Assembly (NCBI GenBank): GCA_002869465.1
Contig: PKSW01000345.1
Location: forward strand, 1-12,498
Direction: 5' to 3'
DNA: 12,498 nt
Source of the DNA: Marinilabiliales bacterium
GTDB taxonomy: Bacteria; Bacteroidota; Bacteroidia; Bacteroidales; F082
A program made the position numbers and the translations under genes. Of the stretch, positions 1 to 7,416 are shown piece after piece (position 1 is the stretch's first letter; every line of letters starts with the position of its first letter). The notes beneath the pieces are model-generated. The model was not told the DNA's origin. It did no database searches and saw nothing but the letters and a program-made list of their open reading frames with translations.

Positions 1-1
1 A

Positions 2-280
2 GCATACGATGATATGCTGAAAGAGGGCCGTATTTTTGACCATGATTGGAATCACTACACAGCTGATACAGTCGTTTTTAAACCCAGGCATATGTCGCCC
101 GAAAGATTACAGGAATTGTATCACTATGCATGGGGTTCATTCTATGCTTCAGAAAGTCAGGAACAGAAAATGTTTAAGTTGATGATGAAAGTAGTGGAAA
201 GGGAAGTATTGGACGGCACCTATCGCAAACCGAGGAAAGACCTGATGGAGTCCAGTTTTGGAAAAGTGGTTGACAGGTAA
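2..280 (+). CDS. Radical SAM protein, C-terminal fragment (5' end outside window)
   Basis: The reading frame is open from the first complete codon at position 2 and ends at a TAA at 278-280, so only the last 92 residues are present and the start lies upstream of the window. The fragment begins AYDDMLKEGRIFDHDW and continues with VVFKPRHMSPERLQE, then an aromatic-rich helix (HYAWGSFYAS). This pattern, 'L..EGRIF..DW..Y....VVF.P..MSPE.LQ..Y..A...FY', is what I recognise from the C-terminal tail of B12-binding-type radical SAM enzymes (BchE/HpnR-like superfamily). The cobalamin domain and the CxxxCxxC cluster motif would lie upstream and cannot be seen, so the reaction cannot be assigned. An internal ATG at 14 is not a credible start. 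The next gene begins 6 bases after the stop, so the two are probably co-transcribed. Confidence 0.72.
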   Translation, partial: AYDDMLKEGRIFDHDWNHYTADTVVFKPRHMSPERLQELYHYAWGSFYASESQEQKMFKLMMKVVEREVLDGTYRKPRKDLMESSFGKVVDR

Positions 281-286
281 AAAATC

Positions 287-661
287 ATGATGAAAGCATC
301 CGGAAAATACATGGATTTTGAATATCATTTCAAGGGGAAGTGGGATTTACCGGGCATCTGCGGTTTGAAAGTAGTAGAAAAACCGAAAAAAACAATTGTA
401 ATTGCCACCAATCTGTACGAACATAATCCGGGCACTTCTATCTCACGCTGGTCAGCGCAACTGGCAGCAGCCATAAGTAAAGATCTGAAGGTTGATCCTT
501 CAAAACTGATTTTCATTGAGTACAACCCTGACCTTCAATCAAAACTCGAATTTTATAAAGAGACATTTGATATAGTGGAATTTGACAGGGATGGCAATCT
601 ATTCACAAATCCCCGGTGGAAAAGAATCAGCAAGAAAGAAGTGGATGATATGATATCATAA
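287..661 (+). CDS. Small conserved-looking protein of unknown function
   Basis: A 124-residue soluble protein with no signal peptide or membrane segment. After about 35 residues it has a hydrophobic beta strand (KTIVIATNLYEHNPGTSISRW), a helix, a second strand (SKLIFIEYNPDLQ), then VEFDRDG and NPRWKRISKKEVDDMI. The combination of NPGTS-I, a predicted strand ending in IEY-P and a late NPRW resembles an uncharacterised family of short proteins I have seen in Bacteroidota and cyanobacteria, but I cannot name it and no catalytic residues are evident. The start is taken at the first ATG (287). The adjacent ATG at 290 and the ATG at 311 are alternatives, and no clear Shine-Dalgarno decides between them, as is usual in this phylum. 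It follows the radical SAM gene by 6 bases and is likely in the same transcript. Confidence 0.7.
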   Translation: MMKASGKYMDFEYHFKGKWDLPGICGLKVVEKPKKTIVIATNLYEHNPGTSISRWSAQLAAAISKDLKVDPSKLIFIEYNPDLQSKLEFYKETFDIVEFDRDGNLFTNPRWKRISKKEVDDMIS

Positions 662-666
662 ACCGC

Positions 667-690
667 TTTGGTTAACTTTGTCAAACCAAA
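667..690. repeat. Inverted repeat TTTGGTT/AACCAAA around a promoter element
   Basis: Two perfect 7-base arms, TTTGGTT at 667-673 and AACCAAA at 684-690, are separated by a 10-base loop. The loop contains nearly all of the predicted -7 element of the following receptor gene (673-680). There is no T-tract after the second arm, so it does not read as an intrinsic terminator. An operator overlapping a promoter, or a weak RNA hairpin at the end of the upstream transcript, are the two readings. No regulator is identified. Confidence 0.4.
673..680 (+). promoter_or_regulatory. Predicted -7 promoter element TAACTTTG for the first TonB receptor
   Basis: TAACTTTG matches the Bacteroidota -7 consensus TAnnTTTG exactly. 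It lies 30 bases before the TTG start at 711, giving an expected leader of about 24 bases. No clear TTG/TTTG -33 element is present 19-21 bases upstream, so strength is uncertain. It implies the receptor can be transcribed separately from the two genes before it. Confidence 0.45.
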
Positions 691-710
691 CCGACTAAGT
701 AATTAAATCC

Positions 711-3080
711 TTGAACCTTCGCTTCACATATGGACTTATTTTTATAGCGATCTTACATTTTTACACAAACCTGAATGGACAGGATGATTTTACCCAAAAC
801 ATCCGTGGGACTGTAGTCGATATGAATTCAGGTTATGGTCTGCCCAATGCCAATATTATTTTACTTGGTTTTCAACCAAAAAAAGGAACTTCAGCAGACG
901 TAAACGGATCATTTATATTAAAGAATGTCCCGGTAGGCCGACAAAGCCTGCAGGTGAGTTATACAGGTTACCAAACGGTTGTGTTATCGGATTTATATGT
1001 GAGTACAGGGAAAGAAGTGGTGTTGAGAATAGAATTGAAAGAACTTGTTGAAACAGTTAATGAGGTTGAAATTATTGCCGATTACCGCAAAGACAAACCG
1101 ATAAACCCCATGGCTATGGTGAGTGCCCGTTCATTTACCGTTGAGGAAACCAATAAATACGCGGGCAGCTATGGTGATCCGGCACGAATGACGGCCAACT
1201 TTGCAGGTGTTGCTTCATCTCGAGATAACCGGAATGATATAGCAATTAGGGGCAATTCGCCTATTGGTTTGCAATACAGGCTCAATGGTGTTGAAATTAC
1301 CAATCCGAATCATTTTGGAGCACAAGGAACTACTGGAGGTCCGGTTACCATGCTGAATGTCAATCTGCTTGCCAATTCGGACTTTCTTACAGGTACTTTT
1401 CCCGCGGAGTATGGCAATGCAATGTCAGGAGTTTTTGATCTGAAATTACGAAATGGTAATACAGATCGTCACGAGTTTTGGGCGCAACTTGGTTGGAATG
1501 GACTGGAATTCGGACTGGAAGGTCCTTTTTCCAAAAAATCATCAGCTTCTTACTTAGCAGCATACCGTTATTCAATTACTGATATTTTGCGAAAACTGGG
1601 GATTCAACTGGATGAAAGTGCCAGCTATCAGGATCTTTCTTTTAAGTTGAATTTTCCAACAAAGAAAGCGGGCGTTTTTTCCTTATTTGGCATGGGAGGA
1701 ACCAGTGGAATTACAAACCAGGACTCTGGAAAAAGTTCAGACGAATGGACATTTGATACACACGGGGAAGACTTGCAATCAGAAAGTGCCTTGTTTTCAT
1801 TAGGCTTTACACACCACTATTTTTTCAATGCCAGTACAAGCATCCAAAGCAGGGTATCTGTTGTGGGTAGCCGGTTGGAAACTCAAATTGATACTTTTAG
1901 TCTGGCTAATCAGGAACTATTTCTGAAAAATGGGGAACGATCCTCAGAAATGATATACGGGTTTTCAACCAGGTTATCAAAAAAAATAAATGCAGCCAGT
2001 ACATTTGATGTTGGTTTGAGCTGGGAATTGTATGATGTGAGTTATGCAGATAGTATTTTTGTAAAGCACGCTTATCAATTGCAGACCAACATAAAAAAGC
2101 AATTCTCATTATTCAGCGCATTTGCCCAATGGAAATACGAATTCAGCAATAATTTCTCAACATATATCGGGCTTCATTACCAATATTTTACATTAAATGG
2201 CAGCCAATTGCCCGAACCTCGTGTAGGACTTAAATATATGTTTAATCCAAGGCAGTCGCTAAGCTTTGGTGCAGGCTTGCACAGTCAAACACAGGCACGG
2301 GTCATGTACTTTGTGCAAACACCTTTACCAGATGGAGGATTTGCACTTACAAATGAACAGATGGACTTCTCAAAAAGCATTCAATTTGTTTTGGGATACG
2401 ATTATTTATTTACAGAGTTTTTCAGGTTAAAGGCAGAAACCTATTATCAGTATTTGTATGATATTCCTGTTAAGCAAAGTATTCCGCAGTATTCCATGCT
2501 AAATGAAGGAACTGAATTTTTCCTCGACCGCATGGACAGCCTTGTTAACAAAGGTACAGGAACAAATTATGGCATTGAGTTGACTTTTGAAAAATTTATG
2601 AGCAGGAATTACTTTTTCCTGGTAACGGCTACCCTTTTCGAATCGAAATATAAAGGTTATGATGATATTGATCGAAGCACCTCCTTCAATAGCAATTATA
2701 TTATCAATGCGGTTGGAGGCTATGAATTACCCTTTGGAAAGCGGAAAAACCGGGCGCTTATATTAGGTTTACGGATGACCTTGGCTGGGGGCCGACCCTA
2801 TGTGCCCTATGATCAGCAGATGACAATGGAGCAGGGGAAGGTGGTTTATGATTGGGAAGAAGCGTATGTGCCGCGCCACCAGGATTATTTTCGTACAAGT
2901 TTCAGGGTGGGCTTACGTCGGAATGAGCGAAAATTCAATGTGGCTTTCCTGTTTGATTTACAATATCGTGCAAATTATACATACATTTACATATACAGGA
3001 TAGATGTGTTAACAGGTGAAGTCGTGCAGGACTATCATATGGGTTGGTATCCGAATTCGACCGTCAGGTTCCAGTTTTAG
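711..3080 (+). CDS. TonB-dependent receptor with carboxypeptidase-regulatory-like domain
   Basis: A 789-residue outer-membrane active transporter that would import an unidentified substrate using energy from TonB-ExbBD. Order of parts: signal peptide (1-23, ending LNG before QDD); a CarboxypepD_reg-like beta-sandwich (about 30-110, with GTVVD, LPNANI, GTSADVNGSF, SYTGY); a TonB-box-like stretch VNEVEII near 116-122; plug domain about 145-250 containing RNDIAIRGNSP, RLNGVEITNPNHFG and FPAEYGNAMSGVFDL; then a barrel of alternating aromatic strands ending in Phe (TVRFQF), as expected for BamA-recognised barrels. The start is a TTG at 711: an in-frame stop at 696-698 excludes earlier starts, and the first in-frame Met (residue 38) would lose the signal peptide. 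It belongs to the receptor class lacking an obligate SusD partner, and no SusD is adjacent. Substrate unknown. Confidence 0.9.
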   Translation: MNLRFTYGLIFIAILHFYTNLNGQDDFTQNIRGTVVDMNSGYGLPNANIILLGFQPKKGTSADVNGSFILKNVPVGRQSLQVSYTGYQTVVLSDLYVSTGKEVVLRIELKELVETVNEVEIIADYRKDKPINPMAMVSARSFTVEETNKYAGSYGDPARMTANFAGVASSRDNRNDIAIRGNSPIGLQYRLNGVEITNPNHFGAQGTTGGPVTMLNVNLLANSDFLTGTFPAEYGNAMSGVFDLKLRNGNTDRHEFWAQLGWNGLEFGLEGPFSKKSSASYLAAYRYSITDILRKLGIQLDESASYQDLSFKLNFPTKKAGVFSLFGMGGTSGITNQDSGKSSDEWTFDTHGEDLQSESALFSLGFTHHYFFNASTSIQSRVSVVGSRLETQIDTFSLANQELFLKNGERSSEMIYGFSTRLSKKINAASTFDVGLSWELYDVSYADSIFVKHAYQLQTNIKKQFSLFSAFAQWKYEFSNNFSTYIGLHYQYFTLNGSQLPEPRVGLKYMFNPRQSLSFGAGLHSQTQARVMYFVQTPLPDGGFALTNEQMDFSKSIQFVLGYDYLFTEFFRLKAETYYQYLYDIPVKQSIPQYSMLNEGTEFFLDRMDSLVNKGTGTNYGIELTFEKFMSRNYFFLVTATLFESKYKGYDDIDRSTSFNSNYIINAVGGYELPFGKRKNRALILGLRMTLAGGRPYVPYDQQMTMEQGKVVYDWEEAYVPRHQDYFRTSFRVGLRRNERKFNVAFLFDLQYRANYTYIYIYRIDVLTGEVVQDYHMGWYPNSTVRFQF

Positions 3081-3104
3081 CGGTTCATTTATTTCTTTAT
3101 ACAG

Positions 3105-3947
3105 TTAAGGTGATCTGATAATCGTGCTTGTATATACGGAAGGGTAAGCAGCAAAATACCCTACAGCTCCATTGCTAACATTCGATTTTACGTTTGCCGG
3201 AGGGCCGCTAAAAATGGGTATACTTAATGAAATTTCAGTTTGTAATTGAATGATGTACTCGTAGTAATCTTCTGAAATGTTCGACAGTACCAGCGTGAAT
3301 TTGTCACCTGGTTTAAGAGATTTTTTACCAAATCCCATCACGACTATGCCATTCATATAATTGCCGTCTATTAATTCATCATTACCGATGCTTACTTCCG
3401 AAATGGTATCGGTAATCAGGGTGTCGTTTCGCAAGGCATTGAACATATAATAATCTGGTCCTGCTGGTTCCCAGGCATATAAAAGCACCATCCAGTATTC
3501 AAAATCCGTATTGAATTCCACAGATACAGAATCAATACGATCGGTTAACCTGGGCATATAGGCTGATGCATTGTAATTTAAGTAACCACCAACTTCTTCA
3601 GCAAGGCTAATGTTCATTTCATACGATTGTTCACGGTAAGCAGTAAATCCTTCTGGAAATAAATAATTACCTGGTTGTTCCGCATCTTCCTGAAGCGTGT
3701 AAGTAGTTACTCCATCTGTTACTTCAACAATAGCATTTGAAACAGTCGGTGCCGGAACATTTGAAAAATAGCCTGAAGATTCGCTTAGCCTGACATAGTT
3801 TTTATTGTCGTTGGGTGCCAGGTAGCCTTCAACCGCCAGTTGTATATATCCTTCTTCTAATTCAATGTCAATGCGCTCAGTGCACGATTGAAATGAAACA
3901 ATTGTGACGATCGTTATTAAGAACAGATATGTGAATTTACGTTTCAT
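3105..3947 (-). CDS. DUF4249 family lipoprotein
   Basis: A 280-residue predicted lipoprotein. The ATG at 3945-3947 gives MKRKFTYLF followed by a hydrophobic stretch and a lipobox ending SFQSC, with Cys22 as the lipidation site. Acidic residues follow soon after (CTERIDIELEE), compatible with surface export of Bacteroidota lipoproteins, though the signal is not diagnostic. The mature N-terminus has the DUF4249 pattern: IQLAVEGYL, YVRLSESSGYF, a proline-rich VPAPTVSNAIVEVTDG, then GNYLFP, and later a tyrosine-rich region and a late GYFAAY. DUF4249 proteins are commonly encoded beside TonB-dependent receptors in this phylum, but their role is not established. An accessory substrate-binding partner is an inference. 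The gene starts 1 base after the receptor stop (TAA-T-ATG), implying translational coupling. It converges on the first receptor with only 24 bases between stops and no visible terminator. Confidence 0.85.
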   Translation of the reverse strand: MKRKFTYLFLITIVTIVSFQSCTERIDIELEEGYIQLAVEGYLAPNDNKNYVRLSESSGYFSNVPAPTVSNAIVEVTDGVTTYTLQEDAEQPGNYLFPEGFTAYREQSYEMNISLAEEVGGYLNYNASAYMPRLTDRIDSVSVEFNTDFEYWMVLLYAWEPAGPDYYMFNALRNDTLITDTISEVSIGNDELIDGNYMNGIVVMGFGKKSLKPGDKFTLVLSNISEDYYEYIIQLQTEISLSIPIFSGPPANVKSNVSNGAVGYFAAYPSVYTSTIIRSP

Positions 3948-3948
3948 A

Positions 3949-6297
3949 TTAAAATTTAAAATTCCATGTAAACGCTGGTATAATTCCAAACAAATAGGTC
4001 ATTTCCGCATAGGTAACCGAAGGATCGTTTACATCTGTCTGAAAGTTAATCACCCAAGGATTCTTACGGTTATATAGATTATACAATGAAATATTGAACT
4101 CGTTGTGCCATCTTTTTTCCGGGTTAGGTTTGTCTTTCCAGGTGATGGAGAGATCCATCCTGTGATAATCCGCCATTCGGTAATCATTTCTGTTAGAATA
4201 AATGGGCACATTGGTATTTCCGTATTCATACCTCCCAACAGGAAAGGTTACCGGTTGACCCGTTAAATAAATCCATGCAAGCCCAAAAGTCAGACGTTGA
4301 TTCAGTTCATAATTGAGAGCAATTGAAAAATCATTGGGCCTGTCGTATGATGACGAATAAGGTTGATCATTGTTGATGCCGTCAATCTGCCTGAATGCCC
4401 TTGACCAGGTATAACTCATCCATCCTGTTATTTTTCCATAATTCTTTTTTACCATAAATTCAGCACCGTATCCCCAGCCTTTTCCTATTAGTAGTTCGCC
4501 TTCAAGGTATTTATTCAGTAATAATTCCGCATGATCACGGAAATCGACAGCATTTGAAATGTATTTATAATAAACTTCAGCAGATGTCTCAATAAGTCCT
4601 TCTTTAAAATTTCTGAAATAACCCAATGCTACCTGGTCACCAATTTGCGGTTTCACATTAGGGCTGGCAGGGAACCAGATATTCAGGGGTGATCCTGCCA
4701 CCGAGTTTTGTGCCTGCTGAATATATTGATAGTTGCGGGAATAACTGGCTTTTACGGAACTGATTTCGTTCAACTGGTACACAACGCCGAGCCGGGGTTC
4801 CAGCCCCCAATAGGTATTGTAAAAATCGCCTTTGGTATAGGTTGTCGAGTCGATTACATCGCCATCTTCATTATACATATACCAGGTATCAGGACCGATG
4901 TTGTTAAAGATGGATAATCGCAGTCCGTATTTAAGGGTAACTCTTGTTCCTATCTTTTGCTCATTACTAATATAAATGGCACTTTCCAGCGCATAATTAT
5001 TTGGAAGTGAATAGGTGCTTATAAACGATTCTTCATTTTGGCCTTCAATGGTGCCTGGAAAGAAATCGTGGAACATGCTTGAAAATCCGAAACTCACTTT
5101 GTTATTTGTACTTGCAAACCATGTAAAGTTCGCCTTCAGGTTATAATCAGTCAATGATGATTGCCATAAAAAGGATTGTGGTCCATCGTCGTTAAACCCG
5201 ATATTATAGTCGAATTGATTGACCACAAATGTGAAATTTGAGAAGAGTTTCTCATCAAAAATATGGTTCCACCGGAGGGTGCCCGTGGCATTCCCCCAAT
5301 TCATTTTGAAAAAGTCGTTCTTAAAAACATCTTTTCCATAATAACCTGATAGATAAAGCTGATTATTTTGATTGATGCGGTAATTGACCTTACCATTCAG
5401 ATCATAGAAATAGAGTGAATTGCCCTTTAAATCCTCGTCTCTTGAAAACATTAAAAACAGGTCGGCATACGACCTGCGACCCGCCACCATAAAGGAGGCT
5501 TTATCTTTTGCAATAGGTCCTTCAAGCATCAACCGGCTTGAAATGATACCGATACCCCCATTCCCATGAAATTGTTTTGAGTTGCCGTCTTTCATCCTGA
5601 TATCGACCAGCGACGATAGTCGTCCACCATATTTCGCCGGCAGATCACCCTTGTATAATTCCACACTTTTAACCGCATCATTATTAAATACCGAAAAGAA
5701 ACCCATTAAATGTCCCGCATTATAAACGTTGGCTTCGTCAAGCAAAATAAGGTTCTGATCGGGGCTGCCGCCACGCACGCTAATGCCGGAAGATCCTTCG
5801 GCAGCAAATTTAACTCCTGGGAGCAGTTGCAATGCTTTAACCAGGTCCACTTCTCCAAGCAAGGCCGGAATTGATTTAATGGTTTTGCTGTCAATTTTAT
5901 TCACACTCATTTGGGAAGTGGTAATATTCTCATTAATTGCTTCCCCGGTAATTTCCACTTCATCCAGGTTTTTTACAGATGGGATAAGTTCAATATTGAT
6001 GGATGTGTCTGAAGTAAGATTTAAATCGATGGTAATCTCGCCATATCCAACATATGAGTATACCAAATGATAGGTTTCAGGTTTTAATGAGATTGAATAG
6101 TAACCATATATATTGGATGCGGTTCCTTTTTTTAATTCTGAAATGTAAATGGTGGCTCCTGGCAAAGATTCCCCATTACTTTTATCTGTAATGTAGCCAC
6201 TTACCGTATATTCTCCTTTTACGTTGCCTGAAGCAAGTGCGCCAAAGCACAAGAACAGGGCAAGAAAAAAAAGTAAAATATGCGATTTATAATTCAA
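3949..6297 (-). CDS. TonB-dependent receptor paired with DUF4249 lipoprotein
   Basis: A 782-residue outer-membrane receptor. Signal peptide 1-22 (LCFGALA before SG), CarboxypepD_reg-like domain about 30-106 (VSGYITDKSNGESLPGATI, GYYSISL, YSYVGYGE), TonB-box-like LDEVEITG at 111-118, plug from about 144 to 240 (GEVDLVKALQLLPGV, GISVRGGSPDQNLILLDEANVY, FSVFN, LPAKYGGRLSSLVDIRMKDGN), then a barrel ending FTWNFKF. The start is TTG at 6295-6297: the codon immediately upstream, in the same frame, is the TAA of the preceding lipoprotein gene, so no earlier start is possible, and the signal peptide begins right here. It is the middle gene of a three-gene unit with junctions of 0 and 1 base. The plug sequence resembles receptors usually encoded with DUF4249 partners. 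Substrate not predictable from sequence. Confidence 0.92.
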   Translation of the reverse strand: MNYKSHILLFFLALFLCFGALASGNVKGEYTVSGYITDKSNGESLPGATIYISELKKGTASNIYGYYSISLKPETYHLVYSYVGYGEITIDLNLTSDTSINIELIPSVKNLDEVEITGEAINENITTSQMSVNKIDSKTIKSIPALLGEVDLVKALQLLPGVKFAAEGSSGISVRGGSPDQNLILLDEANVYNAGHLMGFFSVFNNDAVKSVELYKGDLPAKYGGRLSSLVDIRMKDGNSKQFHGNGGIGIISSRLMLEGPIAKDKASFMVAGRRSYADLFLMFSRDEDLKGNSLYFYDLNGKVNYRINQNNQLYLSGYYGKDVFKNDFFKMNWGNATGTLRWNHIFDEKLFSNFTFVVNQFDYNIGFNDDGPQSFLWQSSLTDYNLKANFTWFASTNNKVSFGFSSMFHDFFPGTIEGQNEESFISTYSLPNNYALESAIYISNEQKIGTRVTLKYGLRLSIFNNIGPDTWYMYNEDGDVIDSTTYTKGDFYNTYWGLEPRLGVVYQLNEISSVKASYSRNYQYIQQAQNSVAGSPLNIWFPASPNVKPQIGDQVALGYFRNFKEGLIETSAEVYYKYISNAVDFRDHAELLLNKYLEGELLIGKGWGYGAEFMVKKNYGKITGWMSYTWSRAFRQIDGINNDQPYSSSYDRPNDFSIALNYELNQRLTFGLAWIYLTGQPVTFPVGRYEYGNTNVPIYSNRNDYRMADYHRMDLSITWKDKPNPEKRWHNEFNISLYNLYNRKNPWVINFQTDVNDPSVTYAEMTYLFGIIPAFTWNFKF

Positions 6298-7275
6298 TTA
6301 ATCCAGGTTATTGAGGTAAATATTCATTTCAAAAATGTCCGAACTGCCATCATCATTGTCACTAACTGACAGAATAAGCATCTTATTGTCTGACACAGAT
6401 TTTATAACAATGCTTTCCAGCTTTTTGTTGATGGGAAGTTCATTTTTATCTTTTAAAAGACTCGTGAATGATATTCCTTCCTGCAATTTATCCAAAGGAA
6501 TATATCCAATAAAACTCCCTAAAATCTCACCGTCGTATAATTCGCTGTCTGTATCCTCAAGGGAAGCGGTGTATAAAATAGCCGATTGATCAGGCAACAT
6601 GCAGGCTCCTGACAAACCAGAAGGGATTTCGTTATAAGTGGGCAAATGAATGGTATGGATTTTTATAGCTGGCACTGCATCGTTTCCGGATAATAAGTAG
6701 TTCATTAATGCATCGAGTTGTATTTCAGCAATGAAGTTTTCATACACATTGCCCCGGTGGAATAAGTAAGCAGATGTATTTGATATGGCCAAACCTTCAA
6801 TATTGATCTCGTTGCTATCCGGTATTCCGGCCAGTGATTTAATATCTTCGTATAGTGTTCTGATGTTCTTCTTAAAAAATGTCAGGCTGTCAGCAAATTG
6901 CACTAAATGGGCCGTATCTCTTGTGTCTAACATCGAGCCAGATGAAAGAACCAGTAAATATTTCGTATCCTCAAAATTGAAAGCAGCAATAGATTCAAAA
7001 TCTGCTTTTACATTCCAGGGTGTCCTGTTATTCGCCAGTGTGTCAATGGCAGATAAAGCCATTTTTCCGGTTACATTCCATGTGTCATCCAATGCGACCA
7101 GCCAGCGCATATCGTCACCTACCAGATAGGTAATTCCATTGGTATATTCGATTCCAGATGCTGAAGGCAGGTCACTTAAATGGGCTTGCCTTATCAATTC
7201 AATATTTAATTCAGGTGCTTTATTTGAACAGGAAAAAAGAAGCGGAATGAACAAGATGTAAAGTATTTTTTTCAT
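6298..7275 (-). CDS. Predicted beta-propeller lipoprotein (DUF6929-like)
   Basis: A 325-residue predicted lipoprotein. The N-terminus MKKILYILFIPLLFSC is a lipoprotein signal with Cys16. The mature part contains LPSASGIEY (36-44), YLVGDD, DFESIAA (Glu94), a strand ending LVLSSGS, and NIEGLAI (Glu160). The repeated 'ESIA/EGLA' glutamate motifs and strand-rich composition recall DUF6929 and the SdiA-regulated/phytase-like propeller proteins, which suggests a beta-propeller fold. The family assignment is by remembered pattern and is moderate. No enzymatic role can be claimed. It is the first gene of the minus-strand unit. Its stop TAA (6298-6300) abuts the TTG start of the receptor with no spacer and in the same reading frame. 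A TATATTTG element lies about 42 bases upstream of its ATG. It may be an accessory surface or periplasmic component of the receptor system. Confidence 0.65.
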   Translation of the reverse strand: MKKILYILFIPLLFSCSNKAPELNIELIRQAHLSDLPSASGIEYTNGITYLVGDDMRWLVALDDTWNVTGKMALSAIDTLANNRTPWNVKADFESIAAFNFEDTKYLLVLSSGSMLDTRDTAHLVQFADSLTFFKKNIRTLYEDIKSLAGIPDSNEINIEGLAISNTSAYLFHRGNVYENFIAEIQLDALMNYLLSGNDAVPAIKIHTIHLPTYNEIPSGLSGACMLPDQSAILYTASLEDTDSELYDGEILGSFIGYIPLDKLQEGISFTSLLKDKNELPINKKLESIVIKSVSDNKMLILSVSDNDDGSSDIFEMNIYLNNLD

Positions 7276-7316
7276 ATTCGTAAGGTATTAAATTGGTACA
7301 GTCTGGAAACAAACCG

Positions 7317-7324
7317 CAAATATA
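7317..7324 (-). promoter_or_regulatory. Predicted -7 element TATATTTG for the three-gene receptor operon
   Basis: On the minus strand this reads TATATTTG, an exact match to TAnnTTTG. It lies 41 bases before the ATG of the lipoprotein gene (7275), giving an expected leader of about 35 bases. The region 19-21 bases further upstream has no good TTG, so only half of the bipartite promoter is seen. Confidence 0.4.
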
Positions 7325-7345
7325 ATTGATAAGCTAGTTTGTCAT

Positions 7346-7397
7346 GTGAATTTCGTGTTAAAATACTCAGGCACGTTATTTGAGCGGTGAATTTCAC
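7346..7397. repeat. Duplicated GTGAATTTC sites, one palindromic, in a divergent intergenic region
   Basis: GTGAATTTC occurs at 7346-7354 and again at 7387-7395, 41 bases apart start to start (about four helical turns). The second copy extends into a perfect odd palindrome, GTGAA-T-TTCAC (7387-7397). The sites sit between two divergent genes, the receptor operon (start 7275) and the rhomboid gene (start 7417). This is the layout expected of a dimeric regulator's operator, but it could be chance in AT-rich DNA. Confidence 0.35.
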
Positions 7398-7416
7398 TAT
7401 TTTTCAAAAAGTGTTT

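Noticed and set aside
3105..3989. Longer version of the DUF4249 gene starting at TTG 3989
   Set aside because: It would place 14 residues before the lipoprotein signal and overlap the receptor by 41 bases. ATG 3947 gives a clean signal with Cys22.
5783..6070. Plus-strand 95-codon open frame inside the second receptor
   Set aside because: It is antisense to the plug and regulatory-like domains, with no promoter or protein signature.
711..7275. Treating both receptors and the lipoproteins as one operon
   Set aside because: The first receptor is on the plus strand and the other three genes are on the minus strand; they converge at 3080/3105.
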